Shown here piece by piece: positions 1 to 6,650 of a stretch of DNA of 10,126 nt. The notes beneath the pieces were generated by a model. It had not been told where the DNA came from and did no database searches. It saw nothing but the letters and a program-made list of their open reading frames with translations. The DNA lies in NCBI RefSeq assembly GCF_035938995.1, contig NZ_DASZGI010000224.1, positions 1 through 10,126 on the forward strand, read 5' to 3'. Every line of letters starts with the position of its first letter. The first letter of the stretch is position 1. The DNA comes from DASZGI01 sp035938995 (lineage in GTDB: Bacteria; Actinomycetota; Actinomycetes; Streptomycetales; Catenulisporaceae). A program made the position numbers and the translations under genes.

Positions 1-900
1 CCGGGCGGCCGCGGTTTCCGCGTGTCGCAGGAAGCTGGAGTACACGCCCGCGAAGCCGAGGGTGAGGGTCTCGCGGTCCACTCGGACCGGCCTGTCCTGC
101 AGCGGGCGAACCAGGTCGTCCGCGGCGTCCTGCAGGGCGAGCAGATCGCACCCGTGCCCCCAGCCCTCGAGGGTGGCGACCGCGACGAACGCCTCGAGCG
201 GGCAGTTGCCCGCTCCGGCGCCGTGACCCGCGAGCGAGGCGTCCACGCGGATGGCGCCCTCCTCGACGGCGGCCAGGGAGTTGGCGACGGAGAGGGAGAG
301 GTTTTCGTGCGCGTGGATGCCGATCTCGGTCGCCGGGTCGAGGACGTCGCGGTAGGCCCGGACCCGCTCACGCACCCGATTCATCGTCAGGTGGCCGCCG
401 GAGTCGGTGACGTAGACACAGTGCGCGCCATACGACTCCATTAGGGCTGCCTGGCGCGCCAACGCGGCCGGCGGCGCCATGTGGCTCATCATCAGAAAGC
501 CCGCGACGTCCATGCCGAGCTCACGGGCCGTGGCGATGTGCTGGGCGGCGATGTCGGCCTCGGTGCAGTGGGTGGCGATGCGCACCGAGCGCACGCCCAG
601 CGCGAAGGCGTGCTTGAGGTCGTCGATGGTGCCGATGCCGGGCAGCAACAGGGTGGTCAGCCGGGCTCGGGTGACATTCGCCGCGACGGCTTCGAGCCAT
701 TCGGCGTCGCGGTTGCTCCCAGGTCCGTAGGTGAGGCTGGCGCCCGCGAGGCCGTCGCCGTGGGCAACTTCGATCGCGTCTACGCCTGCCGCGTCGAGGG
801 CTGCGGCGATCCGCGCTGCTGTCTCGGGCGGGATGCGATGGCGCGTGGCGTGCATCCCGTCCCGCAGGGTGACGTCCTGGATGAACAGCCGTCTGGTCAC
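1..900 (-). CDS. mhpE: 4-hydroxy-2-oxovalerate aldolase (MhpE/DmpG type), 3' end cut off by window edge
   Basis: Cleaves 4-hydroxy-2-oxovalerate (or a homologue) to pyruvate and an aldehyde, normally channelled to the partner dehydrogenase. The first 300 residues are in the window; the DmpG family is about 345 long, so roughly 40 C-terminal residues lie outside. The N-terminus reads IQDVTLRDGMHATRH. Catalytic Arg13, metal Asp14 and base His17 sit exactly four positions before DmpG Arg17, Asp18 and His21. The metal pair His196/His198 is in GIHAHEN and Tyr287 in AGVYSSF, with the same offset of four. GHGAGAGNCPLE (225-236) is the usual glycine-rich loop. The start is GTG at 900-898, overlapping the TGA of the dehydrogenase gene by 4 nt (GTGA), which indicates translational coupling. 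This is the last gene of the operon visible here. Identification is very secure; physiological chain length is not determined. Confidence 0.96.
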   Translation of the reverse strand, partial: MTRRLFIQDVTLRDGMHATRHRIPPETAARIAAALDAAGVDAIEVAHGDGLAGASLTYGPGSNRDAEWLEAVAANVTRARLTTLLLPGIGTIDDLKHAFALGVRSVRIATHCTEADIAAQHIATARELGMDVAGFLMMSHMAPPAALARQAALMESYGAHCVYVTDSGGHLTMNRVRERVRAYRDVLDPATEIGIHAHENLSLSVANSLAAVEEGAIRVDASLAGHGAGAGNCPLEAFVAVATLEGWGHGCDLLALQDAADDLVRPLQDRPVRVDRETLTLGFAGVYSSFLRHAETAAAR

Positions 901-1838
901 CGGGTCCCCTCCAGAATGTGCGCCGCGGCGCGCTCGCCAACCCGCAGGGCCGCCGACGTCATGATGTCGAGGTTGCCCGCGTAAGGCGGCAGGTAGTGGC
1001 CCGCGCCCTCGACTTCGAGCAGGACACTGACTTGATGCGTGACCGGATCGTCGCCGACGAGCGTATGCGGCTGATCGGCCACGGGTGTGATCTGCACCGG
1101 CCGCTTGAGTCGATATCCCGGGACGTAGGCGGCCACGTCCGCGACCATCTGCTCGACCGCGGCCGCGATCCGCGCGTGAGTCGCGGGATCGGGCGCGTTG
1201 ACGAGGCAGAACACCGTGTCGCGCATGATCAGGGCGGGTTCAGCGGGGTTGAGGATGATCACTGCCTTGCCCCGTGTCGCGCCGCCGACCGACTCGATCG
1301 CGCTCGCTGTGGTCGCGGTGAACTCGTCGATGTTGGCCCGGGTGCCGGGCCCCGCCGACTTCGAGGCGATCGAGGCGACGATCTCGGCGTAGGGCACGGG
1401 CGTCACGCGTGCGACCGCCGCGACGACGGGGATCGTGGCCTGGCCGCCGCAGGTGACCATGTTGAGGTCGGGTGCGTCCAGATGCCGGTCGAGGTTGACC
1501 GCAGGAACGGCGAACGGACCGAGCGCCGCCGGTGTCAGATCGATCAGCCTTTTGCCGTACGGGGCGAGGGCGCGGGCATTGGTCTGGTGCGCTTTGGCCG
1601 AGGTGGCGTCGAAGACGATCCGGATGTCCTCGAAGCCGGGCATCGCGATGAGGCCTTCGACGCCCTTGGCCGTCGTCGGCACGCCGAGCCGGTCGGCTCG
1701 CGCGAGGCCGTCGGATGCGGGATCGATCCCGATCATGGCGGCCATCTCGACGTGCTCGCCGAGACGCAGGAGTTTGATCATGAGGTCGGTTCCGATGTTC
1801 CCGGAGCCGACTACCGCGGCCTTGATCTTGTCGGTCAT
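897..1838 (-). CDS. mhpF: Acetaldehyde dehydrogenase (acylating), MhpF/DmpF type
   Basis: Oxidises the aldehyde released by the aldolase to acyl-CoA with NAD+ and CoA, as the partner subunit of the aldolase-dehydrogenase complex. The 313-residue length matches the family. The NAD-binding loop GSGNIGTD begins at residue 11. The catalytic cysteine is Cys130 in NMVTCGGQATIP, equivalent to Cys132 of DmpF. The conserved SKSAGPGTRANIDEFT stretch follows at about residues 158-173, and the C-terminus carries PPYAGNLDIMTSAA. ATG at 1838 overlaps the hydratase stop by 4 nt (ATGA), and its own TGA overlaps the aldolase GTG. Order hydratase-dehydrogenase-aldolase is the same as mhpD-mhpF-mhpE in E. coli. 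No missing catalytic residue was seen. Whether the preferred aldehyde is acetaldehyde or propionaldehyde cannot be decided from sequence. Confidence 0.97.
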   Translation of the reverse strand: MTDKIKAAVVGSGNIGTDLMIKLLRLGEHVEMAAMIGIDPASDGLARADRLGVPTTAKGVEGLIAMPGFEDIRIVFDATSAKAHQTNARALAPYGKRLIDLTPAALGPFAVPAVNLDRHLDAPDLNMVTCGGQATIPVVAAVARVTPVPYAEIVASIASKSAGPGTRANIDEFTATTASAIESVGGATRGKAVIILNPAEPALIMRDTVFCLVNAPDPATHARIAAAVEQMVADVAAYVPGYRLKRPVQITPVADQPHTLVGDDPVTHQVSVLLEVEGAGHYLPPYAGNLDIMTSAALRVGERAAAHILEGTR

Positions 1839-2647
1839 CCTGTGCCTTTCGTGAAGGACGCGGCGACCTCACCGATGCCGCTGATGCGCGCGTGGAACGC
1901 GTCACCGGGACGGACAGGGACCACGGGGCCGAGCGCGCCGGAGAGTACGACGTCTCCCGCGCGCAAGGGGCGGCCGTGGTCGCGTGCGGTCCTGGCGAGC
2001 CAGGCGACGGCGGCGAGCGGATCGCCGAGGCACGCCGCGCCCGATCCGGTCGACACCACTTCTTCGCCGCGACGCAGTGTCATGGTGCACGCGCGAAGGT
2101 CCATGCTGCCCAGTTCGCGGTGCCGGTCCGCGAGGACGAACAGCCCTGAGGAGGCGTTGTCCGCGATGGTGTCGACGATGTCGATGTCCCAGTCGGCGAT
2201 ACGGCTGTCCACGATCTCCAGCGCGGCGACGACATACGCGGTGGCGGCGGCGACATCGGCCGGGCCGATCTCGGCGGCGTCCAGGTCGCTGGCAAGGATG
2301 AACGCGATCTCGGCCTCGATCTTGGGTTGGAGGGTGCGGGTGATGTCGATGGGCTCGTCCGCGGGGCAGGCCATGGTGTCCAGCAGGGTTCCGAAGTCAG
2401 GCCGGTCGACGCCGAGTTGAGCCTGGACGGCCGGGTTGGTCAGTCCGATCTTGTGCCCCGCGACCCGGGCCCCGGCCTCGATCTGCCGGGAGACCCAGGC
2501 AGACTGGACGGCGTATGCGGCGCCGATGTCTGCCGGGGGCAGCAGGTCCCGTACCGGGGCGCAGGGTTGGGCCGTGGCGCGGGCGGTTGTGAGCCGGTCC
2601 AAGGCCCGGGCGGCGGCGACAGTGAGGGGGGCGCTGCGGGTCGGCAC
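1835..2647 (-). CDS. mhpD: 2-hydroxypenta-2,4-dienoate (2-oxopent-4-enoate) hydratase, MhpD type
   Basis: Adds water to 2-hydroxypenta-2,4-dienoate to give 4-hydroxy-2-oxovalerate, the aldolase substrate. The protein is 270 residues, the usual size. It shows the family signatures GHKIGLTNPAVQAQLGVD (64-81), PDFGTL, QPKIEAEIAF with metal-ligand candidates Glu111 and Glu113, ALEIVDSRI with Glu144, and DTIADNASSG. The end, SGALGPVVPV...GIGEVAASF, is very like E. coli MhpD. The start is GTG at 2647, one nucleotide after the dioxygenase TGA, with GAGGTGG as ribosome binding site inside the end of the dioxygenase gene. The related decarboxylase DmpH shares the fold, but the DTIADNAS and SGALGP details, plus the absence of other oxalocrotonate-branch genes, favour the hydratase. 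Confidence 0.94.
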   Translation of the reverse strand: MPTRSAPLTVAAARALDRLTTARATAQPCAPVRDLLPPADIGAAYAVQSAWVSRQIEAGARVAGHKIGLTNPAVQAQLGVDRPDFGTLLDTMACPADEPIDITRTLQPKIEAEIAFILASDLDAAEIGPADVAAATAYVVAALEIVDSRIADWDIDIVDTIADNASSGLFVLADRHRELGSMDLRACTMTLRRGEEVVSTGSGAACLGDPLAAVAWLARTARDHGRPLRAGDVVLSGALGPVVPVRPGDAFHARISGIGEVAASFTKGTG

Positions 2648-2648
2648 G

Positions 2649-3584
2649 TCAGTCCACCTCGAAGGTCGCGCCGAGACCCATGCCGGTGATCCACTCGGGG
2701 ACCGGCTCGTAGGCGGTCCAGACCAGCGGCGCGGCCGCGGCGGCGTGACCGATCAGCCAGGTGCGGATCTCGTGGCCGCCGCTACCCGCCTGCTCTTCCA
2801 GGCCGTCGTCGCCCAGAGCGGCGATCGGGGCGGGGTCGCCGACGGTCAGCTGCTTCAGGAACCAGCGGTCCCAAATGGCGTTCACGTGGGCATTCGGATC
2901 GCCGCCCATCGCGCGGACCCGGGGTTCGCGCGCGGCGGCGAAGGCCCGGGGATCCTGGCGCCCGTGGATCACGGCGTGTCGGCGCTCCGCGGCCATCGCG
3001 GGATCGCGTGGATCGTTGGAGGGCAGCCAGTGCGAGAGCCCGCCGCTGGCGATGATCAGGACCCGGCCGGGAAAACCGCTGCCGCGGATCGACTCGCCCA
3101 GTGCCCGGCCGAATCGGACGCAACGGCGCATGCTCGGCAGCGGCGGGGCGGCGGTGTTCACGACGAGCGGCACCAGCGGCAGGGCGGCGCCGCCACAGGC
3201 CATCTCATAGCTCTGTACCACCCCGTGGTCCACGGTGAGCGAATAGGACAGGGACACGTCGAACTCGGCGCGGGTGAGCCCGTGGTGCACGGACCAGGCC
3301 AGTCGGGCGGCCACCGGCAGCGGCCCGGATCTGCTGCCGAAGTCGCCGAAGCCGGCCACCTGCTCGACGCCGAGGAGGAACGGCGGCATCGCGTCGTAGA
3401 AGTTCGCGTGGAAGTGGTCGGGACCGATGACCACGACCGCGTCGGGGGCGAGCCGGGCCACCGTCCGGGCCACCCGGTCGGCGTCGGCGAGGAAGCGGCC
3501 GCCGGGGTGTTCGGGGGTGGGCGGTGGCAGGAGGGTGGCGAACGGGGAGTGGGACATGGCGACCAGGCCGACGATCTCGCTCAT
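2649..3584 (-). CDS. mhpB: Class III (LigB-type) extradiol ring-cleavage dioxygenase, MhpB-like
   Basis: Likely non-haem Fe(II) enzyme opening a 3-substituted catechol next to its hydroxyls; E. coli MhpB does this to 2,3-dihydroxyphenylpropionate. It has 311 residues (MhpB 314). Landmarks are SHSP (His12), GPDHFHANFYDAMPPF (His57), GDFGS, SLTVDHG (His120, equivalent to MhpB His115), GGLSHW (His185, equivalent to His179), HEIRTW (Glu272) and VPEWITGMG. His12, His57 and Glu272 are the candidate iron ligands by analogy with LigB. ATG at 3584 overlaps the hydrolase TGA (ATGA). The frame stays open upstream to 4112, but that stretch is antisense-frame noise within the hydrolase gene and MSEIVGLVAMSHSP is the natural N-terminus. 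Family assignment is secure. The substrate side chain is unknown; the region around 185-240 differs most from MhpB. Confidence 0.93.
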   Translation of the reverse strand: MSEIVGLVAMSHSPFATLLPPPTPEHPGGRFLADADRVARTVARLAPDAVVVIGPDHFHANFYDAMPPFLLGVEQVAGFGDFGSRSGPLPVAARLAWSVHHGLTRAEFDVSLSYSLTVDHGVVQSYEMACGGAALPLVPLVVNTAAPPLPSMRRCVRFGRALGESIRGSGFPGRVLIIASGGLSHWLPSNDPRDPAMAAERRHAVIHGRQDPRAFAAAREPRVRAMGGDPNAHVNAIWDRWFLKQLTVGDPAPIAALGDDGLEEQAGSGGHEIRTWLIGHAAAAAPLVWTAYEPVPEWITGMGLGATFEVD

Positions 3585-4459
3585 GCCGGATCCTTGCCGA
3601 GCAGGAGGAAGTCGCGGTGGGCGCGCAGGAACTCCTGTGGTTTCTCCCACTGCGGCCAGTGACCCGCGTCCTTGATCACGTGCAGGCGGGCGTCGGGCAG
3701 CCAGTCCAGCAGCATCTCGGCCTCGTCGAGCCCGCCGGTCGGGTCGTGGTCGGTCCACAGCAGCAGCGTGGGCGCGGTGATGTCGCCGACCCAGGCCGGA
3801 TTCCAGGCGTAGTCCTTGCGCACGTCGGGATCCTGTAGGACGAGCGTATTGGTGATCGCGCGCAGGAAGCCGGGACGGCTGTAGACGGCGCGGCGCAGGT
3901 TGACCAGTTCGTCGGTGACCATCCGGGTGTCGTGGAACAGGAACTCCACACGTCTGCGGACCGTCGCATCGCTGGGGTCCCGCACGGCGGCCAGGGTGCT
4001 GTCCCGCATGCGGACCATCACCTCCGGCTTGTTGGCGATGTTGCCGGGGGTGTTGAGCACGAGTCGTGCGACGCGGTCGGGGTGGTGCGCCGCGGTCCAC
4101 GCGGTCACCCATCCCCCGAGCGACTCGCCCGACAGATGCGCCGTGTCGATCCCCAGGGCGTCCATCAGGCCGAGCAGGTGATCCGACAGTACGTCGATCG
4201 TGTAAGGCCGGTCCGGCAGGTCGGACCAGCCGTGGCCGACCATGTCGTAGGCGGTGACGCGGAAGTCGGCGGCGAGGCCGGCGATGTCGCGGGCGTAGGC
4301 CTCGAGGTGTCCGCCGGTGCCGTGCAGCAGGATCAGGTCGGGGCCGGATCCGGCGCGCAGGACCCGTGTGCGCACTCCGGCGACGTCGACGTGGCGCAGT
4401 TCGTGTTCGACGTCGGCCAGTTCGCCCCAGATGCTGACGTGCGCGGGCAGCGGGTTCAT
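3581..4459 (-). CDS. Alpha/beta hydrolase, meta-cleavage product C-C hydrolase (MhpC/BphD type)
   Basis: Predicted to hydrolyse the vinylogous 1,5-diketone made by the dioxygenase into 2-hydroxypentadienoate and the side-chain acid. The protein has 292 residues, close to MhpC (about 288). The oxyanion region is HGTGGHLEAY (46-55), the nucleophile elbow is SGESLGGW with Ser113, the acid is Asp239 in WTDHDP and the base is His267 in DAGHWPQWEKP. The cap domain lies roughly at 135-220. ATG at 4459 overlaps the cupin stop by 4 nt. A longer frame reaching 4654 is not credible because it would run through the cupin gene. The hydrolase implies that ring fission yields a ketone rather than an aldehyde, so the catechol should carry a carbon substituent at C3. 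MhpC in role, but I leave the symbol empty because substrate specificity in this family is poorly predictable. Confidence 0.9.
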   Translation of the reverse strand: MNPLPAHVSIWGELADVEHELRHVDVAGVRTRVLRAGSGPDLILLHGTGGHLEAYARDIAGLAADFRVTAYDMVGHGWSDLPDRPYTIDVLSDHLLGLMDALGIDTAHLSGESLGGWVTAWTAAHHPDRVARLVLNTPGNIANKPEVMVRMRDSTLAAVRDPSDATVRRRVEFLFHDTRMVTDELVNLRRAVYSRPGFLRAITNTLVLQDPDVRKDYAWNPAWVGDITAPTLLLWTDHDPTGGLDEAEMLLDWLPDARLHVIKDAGHWPQWEKPQEFLRAHRDFLLLGKDPA

Positions 4460-4959
4460 TCCGGGTTCTCCTTGAATCGGGCGCGGGCCTCGGCGAGCGT
4501 GGCCAGGCCGGCGCTCTGCCGCCGTCCGACGCCGAGCAGGTTCAGCAGCCGGGAGTTCTCGATGGTCAGGAACTCGACCGGGTAGGTGTCGGAGTCGTTG
4601 TAGTGCCGGTGCCAGGTCCAGGGCGGGGTGTAGATGAAGTCGCCGGCCGACCATGGCTCGGTGTCGTCCTCGATCTCGCTGTGGCCGTGGCCGCCGATGA
4701 CGAAGTGGACCGTCTCGTGGTGGTGCCGCTGCATGTCCGAGCTCAGGCTCGGCGGGATGGTCTGGCGGAACAGCTCGAAGGTGGTGGTCGGCAGCAGCCC
4801 CGCGATCGACAGGGTGGTCGGGTTGTGCACCTGGCCGGCCGGCAGCGTCTGGAGCTGCGCGGCACGCACGACGACGGGCCGCGCGGTGCCCGGCCGCACG
4901 GTGTCGCCGATCGTGCCGAGGAAGTCGGCCATGGTGAATCTGGATCCTGACTCGGCCAT
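4456..4959 (-). CDS. Small single-domain cupin, gentisate-dioxygenase-like; role unknown
   Basis: A 167-residue protein with one cupin barrel at roughly residues 55-135. Metal-ligand candidates are in QRHHHETVHF (His79, His81, Glu82, His85) and His117 in the second motif. The stretch GDFIYTPPWTWHRHYND (106-122) resembles the TPxWxWHxH signature of gentisate 1,2-dioxygenases and 1-hydroxy-2-naphthoate dioxygenases, but those are two-cupin proteins about twice as long. It may be a metal-dependent dioxygenase, an isomerase, or a non-enzymatic binder. The HxH spacing is not the textbook one, so the ligand set is uncertain. ATG at 4959 shares one nucleotide with the SDR stop (TGATG), with GGAG 8 nt upstream; a second ATG at 4932 is less well placed. 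Its position inside the meta-cleavage operon, between SDR and hydrolase, argues for a pathway role. mhp operons of E. coli have no such gene. Confidence 0.85.
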   Translation of the reverse strand: MAESGSRFTMADFLGTIGDTVRPGTARPVVVRAAQLQTLPAGQVHNPTTLSIAGLLPTTTFELFRQTIPPSLSSDMQRHHHETVHFVIGGHGHSEIEDDTEPWSAGDFIYTPPWTWHRHYNDSDTYPVEFLTIENSRLLNLLGVGRRQSAGLATLAEARARFKENPE

Positions 4960-5732
4960 CAGATGGTCTCCGTCCTTCCGCCGTCGACCGTCAGCACGGT
5001 CCCGTTGATGTAGCCCGCGTCCGCGGACGTCAGAAAGGCCACGGCCGCCGCGATCTCCCCTGGGCGCGCGGCCCGCCCGGCCGGGATGGCTTCCAGGTCT
5101 TGGGCGTCGAGCTCGTCATAGCCGGCGCCCGTGGCTCGCGCCCGGTTCGCCAGGATCTGGGTGCGCCTCTCGGTCGCGGTGGCGCCGGGCGCCACGCAGT
5201 TGACGGTGACGCCCTCGGCCGCGAACTCGCGGGAGAGCAGCTTGGCCGCAGCGGTGACCGCGGACCGAAGGACCACGGAGGTGGCCAGGTCGGGCTGGGG
5301 CTGGCGAACCGCGGTGGAGGTTACGAAAACGACTCGTCCGAACCCGCGTTCGGCCATGCGCGGCAGTGCGAGGCGCGCCAGCCGCAGCGGGCCGACCACC
5401 AGCAGCTCGAATGCGTCCCGCCACTGCTGGTCCGCGACGTCGAGGATGCGACCGGGCGGCGGCCCGCCGGCGTTGAGCACCAGCAGGTCGAGCCCGCCGT
5501 AACAGTTCTCGACCTCGTCCAAGGCCGCCGCAGCCGCCTTCGGATCAGCCATGTCGTTCACCAGGGCGTGGGCGCCGCCGCTCCGGTGGCCGAGCCGTAC
5601 CACCGCGGCCTCGAGGGCGTCGGCGCGCCGCCCGGTGATGACTACCCGGTGGCCCGACTGCGCCAGGCGCTCGGCGATCGCGTAGCCGATGCCGGTGGCG
5701 CCGCCACCGACGAGCGCGGTTCGTGTAGTGAT
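4959..5732 (-). CDS. Atypical SDR-family oxidoreductase, apparent ATC start, degenerate catalytic tetrad
   Basis: Rossmann-fold protein of 257 residues if read from ATC at 5732. The dinucleotide loop is TALVGGGATGIG (5-16), followed by GRR (34-36), LNAGG (Asn87) and the C-terminal GTVLTVDGG typical of FabG-like SDRs. The first standard start in frame is GTG at 5603, which would remove the whole nucleotide-binding loop, so translation must begin upstream. An in-frame TAA lies at 5780-5778 and no ATG, GTG, TTG or CTG falls between it and residue 20. ATC follows AGGAGG by 5 nt and is the best candidate. Ser139 is present, but the usual Tyr is Ser152 and the usual Lys is Arg156 (SVVLR). This recalls the BKR-like SDR subgroup with an imperfect tetrad. 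First gene of the operon. It might act as a dihydrodiol or alcohol dehydrogenase, or be non-classical in chemistry; substrate unknown. Confidence 0.85.
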   Translation of the reverse strand: MTTRTALVGGGATGIGYAIAERLAQSGHRVVITGRRADALEAAVVRLGHRSGGAHALVNDMADPKAAAAALDEVENCYGGLDLLVLNAGGPPPGRILDVADQQWRDAFELLVVGPLRLARLALPRMAERGFGRVVFVTSTAVRQPQPDLATSVVLRSAVTAAAKLLSREFAAEGVTVNCVAPGATATERRTQILANRARATGAGYDELDAQDLEAIPAGRAARPGEIAAAVAFLTSADAGYINGTVLTVDGGRTETI

Positions 5733-5811
5733 GGCGGCCTCCTGAGCGTGAATCCTGGGTCGCCGGGCGCGACGGGTTTAGCCTGACCTGTGTGAGCCCG
5801 CGGAACCAACG
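5733..5811. promoter_or_regulatory. Divergent intergenic region between SDR operon and iclR-type regulator
   Basis: This 79-bp gap must hold the start signals for both the leftward seven-gene operon and the rightward regulator. It contains the inverted repeat GTCGC-N5-GCGAC at 5759-5773 and CCGCGG at 5798-5803. I see no clear -10/-35 pair for either direction. IclR-type regulators of aromatic pathways usually bind such divergent gaps, so this is an inferred control region. Confidence 0.55.
5738..5743 (-). promoter_or_regulatory. Perfect Shine-Dalgarno AGGAGG for the SDR gene
   Basis: AGGAGG on the minus strand ends 5 nt before ATC at 5732-5730. It decides the start of the SDR gene, because the codon at the expected place is ATC rather than ATG or GTG, and because the reading frame from there restores the complete nucleotide-binding motif. 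Confidence 0.75.
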
Positions 5812-6579
5812 ATGAGTCCCACTGAGCGGGACGGTGGGGCCGAAGTGGCGGCCGGCCTCGACCGCGCCGCGGCGATTCTCGGCGCCTTCGACGCCGAGCA
5901 TCGCGAGCTGACCCTCTCCGCGCTGGTCGCCCGCTGCGGCCTGCCGCGCTCGACCACGCACCGCACCGCGGACCGGATGATCCGGCTCGGCTGGCTCGAC
6001 AAGCCCCAGGACCGCTATCGGATCGGCAACCGGCTGTTCGAGATCTCGAGCCTCGCGCCGATCCGGCTGGAGCTACGCGAGGCAGTGCTGCCCTACCTGC
6101 AGGACCTGCACAGCGCGACCAAGACCACGGTGCAGCTCGGCGTCCTGGACGGGGCGCAGATCCTGGTCGTCGAGAAGATCACCGGCCATCGTTCGATGCC
6201 GATGCTCTCGCAGGTCGGCGGCATCATCCCGGCATACTGCTCGGCGCTCGGCCGGGCGATCCTCGCCTACAGCGACACCGCGTCCATCGACGCCGTGCTC
6301 GGCGCGGGCATGCCTGCGCGCACCCCGCGCACACTGACCACCAGGGCGGCCGTGATCCGCGAGCTGACCGCGGTGCCCGCCCGCGGCTGGGCGGTGGACC
6401 GCGAGGAGGGCAACATCGGCGTCAGCTGCGTGGCCGCTCCGATCTTCGCCCCGCTCGGGGAGGTCGTCGCGGCGCTGTCCGTCACCGGGCCCACCGCCCT
6501 GGTGCGAGCGGACCGGATCGGCCCCGCCGTACGCATGGCCGCCGCGGCGGCGTCCAGGGCCTACTCCACCCGACGCTGA
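5812..6579 (+). CDS. IclR-family transcriptional regulator of the aromatic catabolic locus
   Basis: DNA-binding regulator of 255 residues, the normal IclR length. The N-terminal winged helix-turn-helix covers about residues 12-75, with the recognition helix around LPRSTTHRTADRM (44-56). The C-terminal effector domain carries YCSALGRAILAY (142-153) and DREEGNIGVSCVAAPIF (196-212), both IclR hallmarks. It is transcribed away from the SDR-to-aldolase operon and lies directly upstream of the cupin/monooxygenase pair. MhpR of E. coli, controlling mhpABCDFE, belongs to the same family, so control of both flanking units by an aromatic effector is likely but inferred. The ATG at 5812 has only a weak ribosome binding site. 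A 17-bp palindrome covers codons 2-7, which suggests autoregulation. Activator versus repressor action cannot be told from sequence. Confidence 0.92.
   Translation: MSPTERDGGAEVAAGLDRAAAILGAFDAEHRELTLSALVARCGLPRSTTHRTADRMIRLGWLDKPQDRYRIGNRLFEISSLAPIRLELREAVLPYLQDLHSATKTTVQLGVLDGAQILVVEKITGHRSMPMLSQVGGIIPAYCSALGRAILAYSDTASIDAVLGAGMPARTPRTLTTRAAVIRELTAVPARGWAVDREEGNIGVSCVAAPIFAPLGEVVAALSVTGPTALVRADRIGPAVRMAAAAASRAYSTRR
5816..5832. promoter_or_regulatory. Palindrome GTCCC-N7-GGGAC, copy 1 (candidate IclR operator)
   Basis: GTCCC at 5816-5820 and GGGAC at 5828-5832 with spacer ACTGAGC. It sits on codons 2-7 of the regulator gene. The same arms and spacing recur at 6589-6605 before the cupin/monooxygenase unit, and I found no third copy by eye. 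Binding by the regulator is inferred. Confidence 0.5.
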
Positions 6580-6588
6580 ACCAAGCCC

Positions 6589-6605
6589 GTCCCAGTCAGT
6601 GGGAC
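6589..6605. promoter_or_regulatory. Palindrome GTCCC-N7-GGGAC, copy 2 (candidate IclR operator)
   Basis: GTCCC at 6589-6593 and GGGAC at 6601-6605 with spacer AGTCAGT. The arms extend to six pairs here (GTCCCA/TGGGAC). It lies 9 bp after the regulator stop and 87 bp before the cupin start, a suitable place to control the downstream unit. A weak rho-independent stop for the regulator is a less likely alternative, since there is no T-run. Confidence 0.5.
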
Positions 6606-6650
6606 TCGCGATTGCGAATCCAGTGGGCTGCTCCGACGCTGGCAGCCTGG

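Noticed and set aside
918..2420. 500-codon open frame on the plus strand
   Set aside because: It lies antisense to the acetaldehyde dehydrogenase and hydratase, both with full family motifs. Its Arg/Gly/Asp-rich composition is typical of a high-GC shadow frame.
2436..3662. 408-codon open frame on the plus strand
   Set aside because: Antisense to the extradiol dioxygenase, with no recognisable domain; a shadow of GC-rich coding on the other strand.
4001..4020. Near-palindrome GTCCCGCATGCGGAC inside the hydrolase gene
   Set aside because: It lies in conserved coding sequence, has a different spacing from GTCCC-N7-GGGAC, and is explained by codon usage.
3585..4112. N-terminal extension of the dioxygenase frame
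   Set aside because: It would overlap the hydrolase gene completely in another frame. The MhpB-like N-terminus starts at 3584 with an ATGA overlap.
6612..6640. Possible promoter TTGCGA-N17-GACGCT before the second cupin
   Set aside because: The -10 match is poor; without start-site data it cannot be separated from chance.
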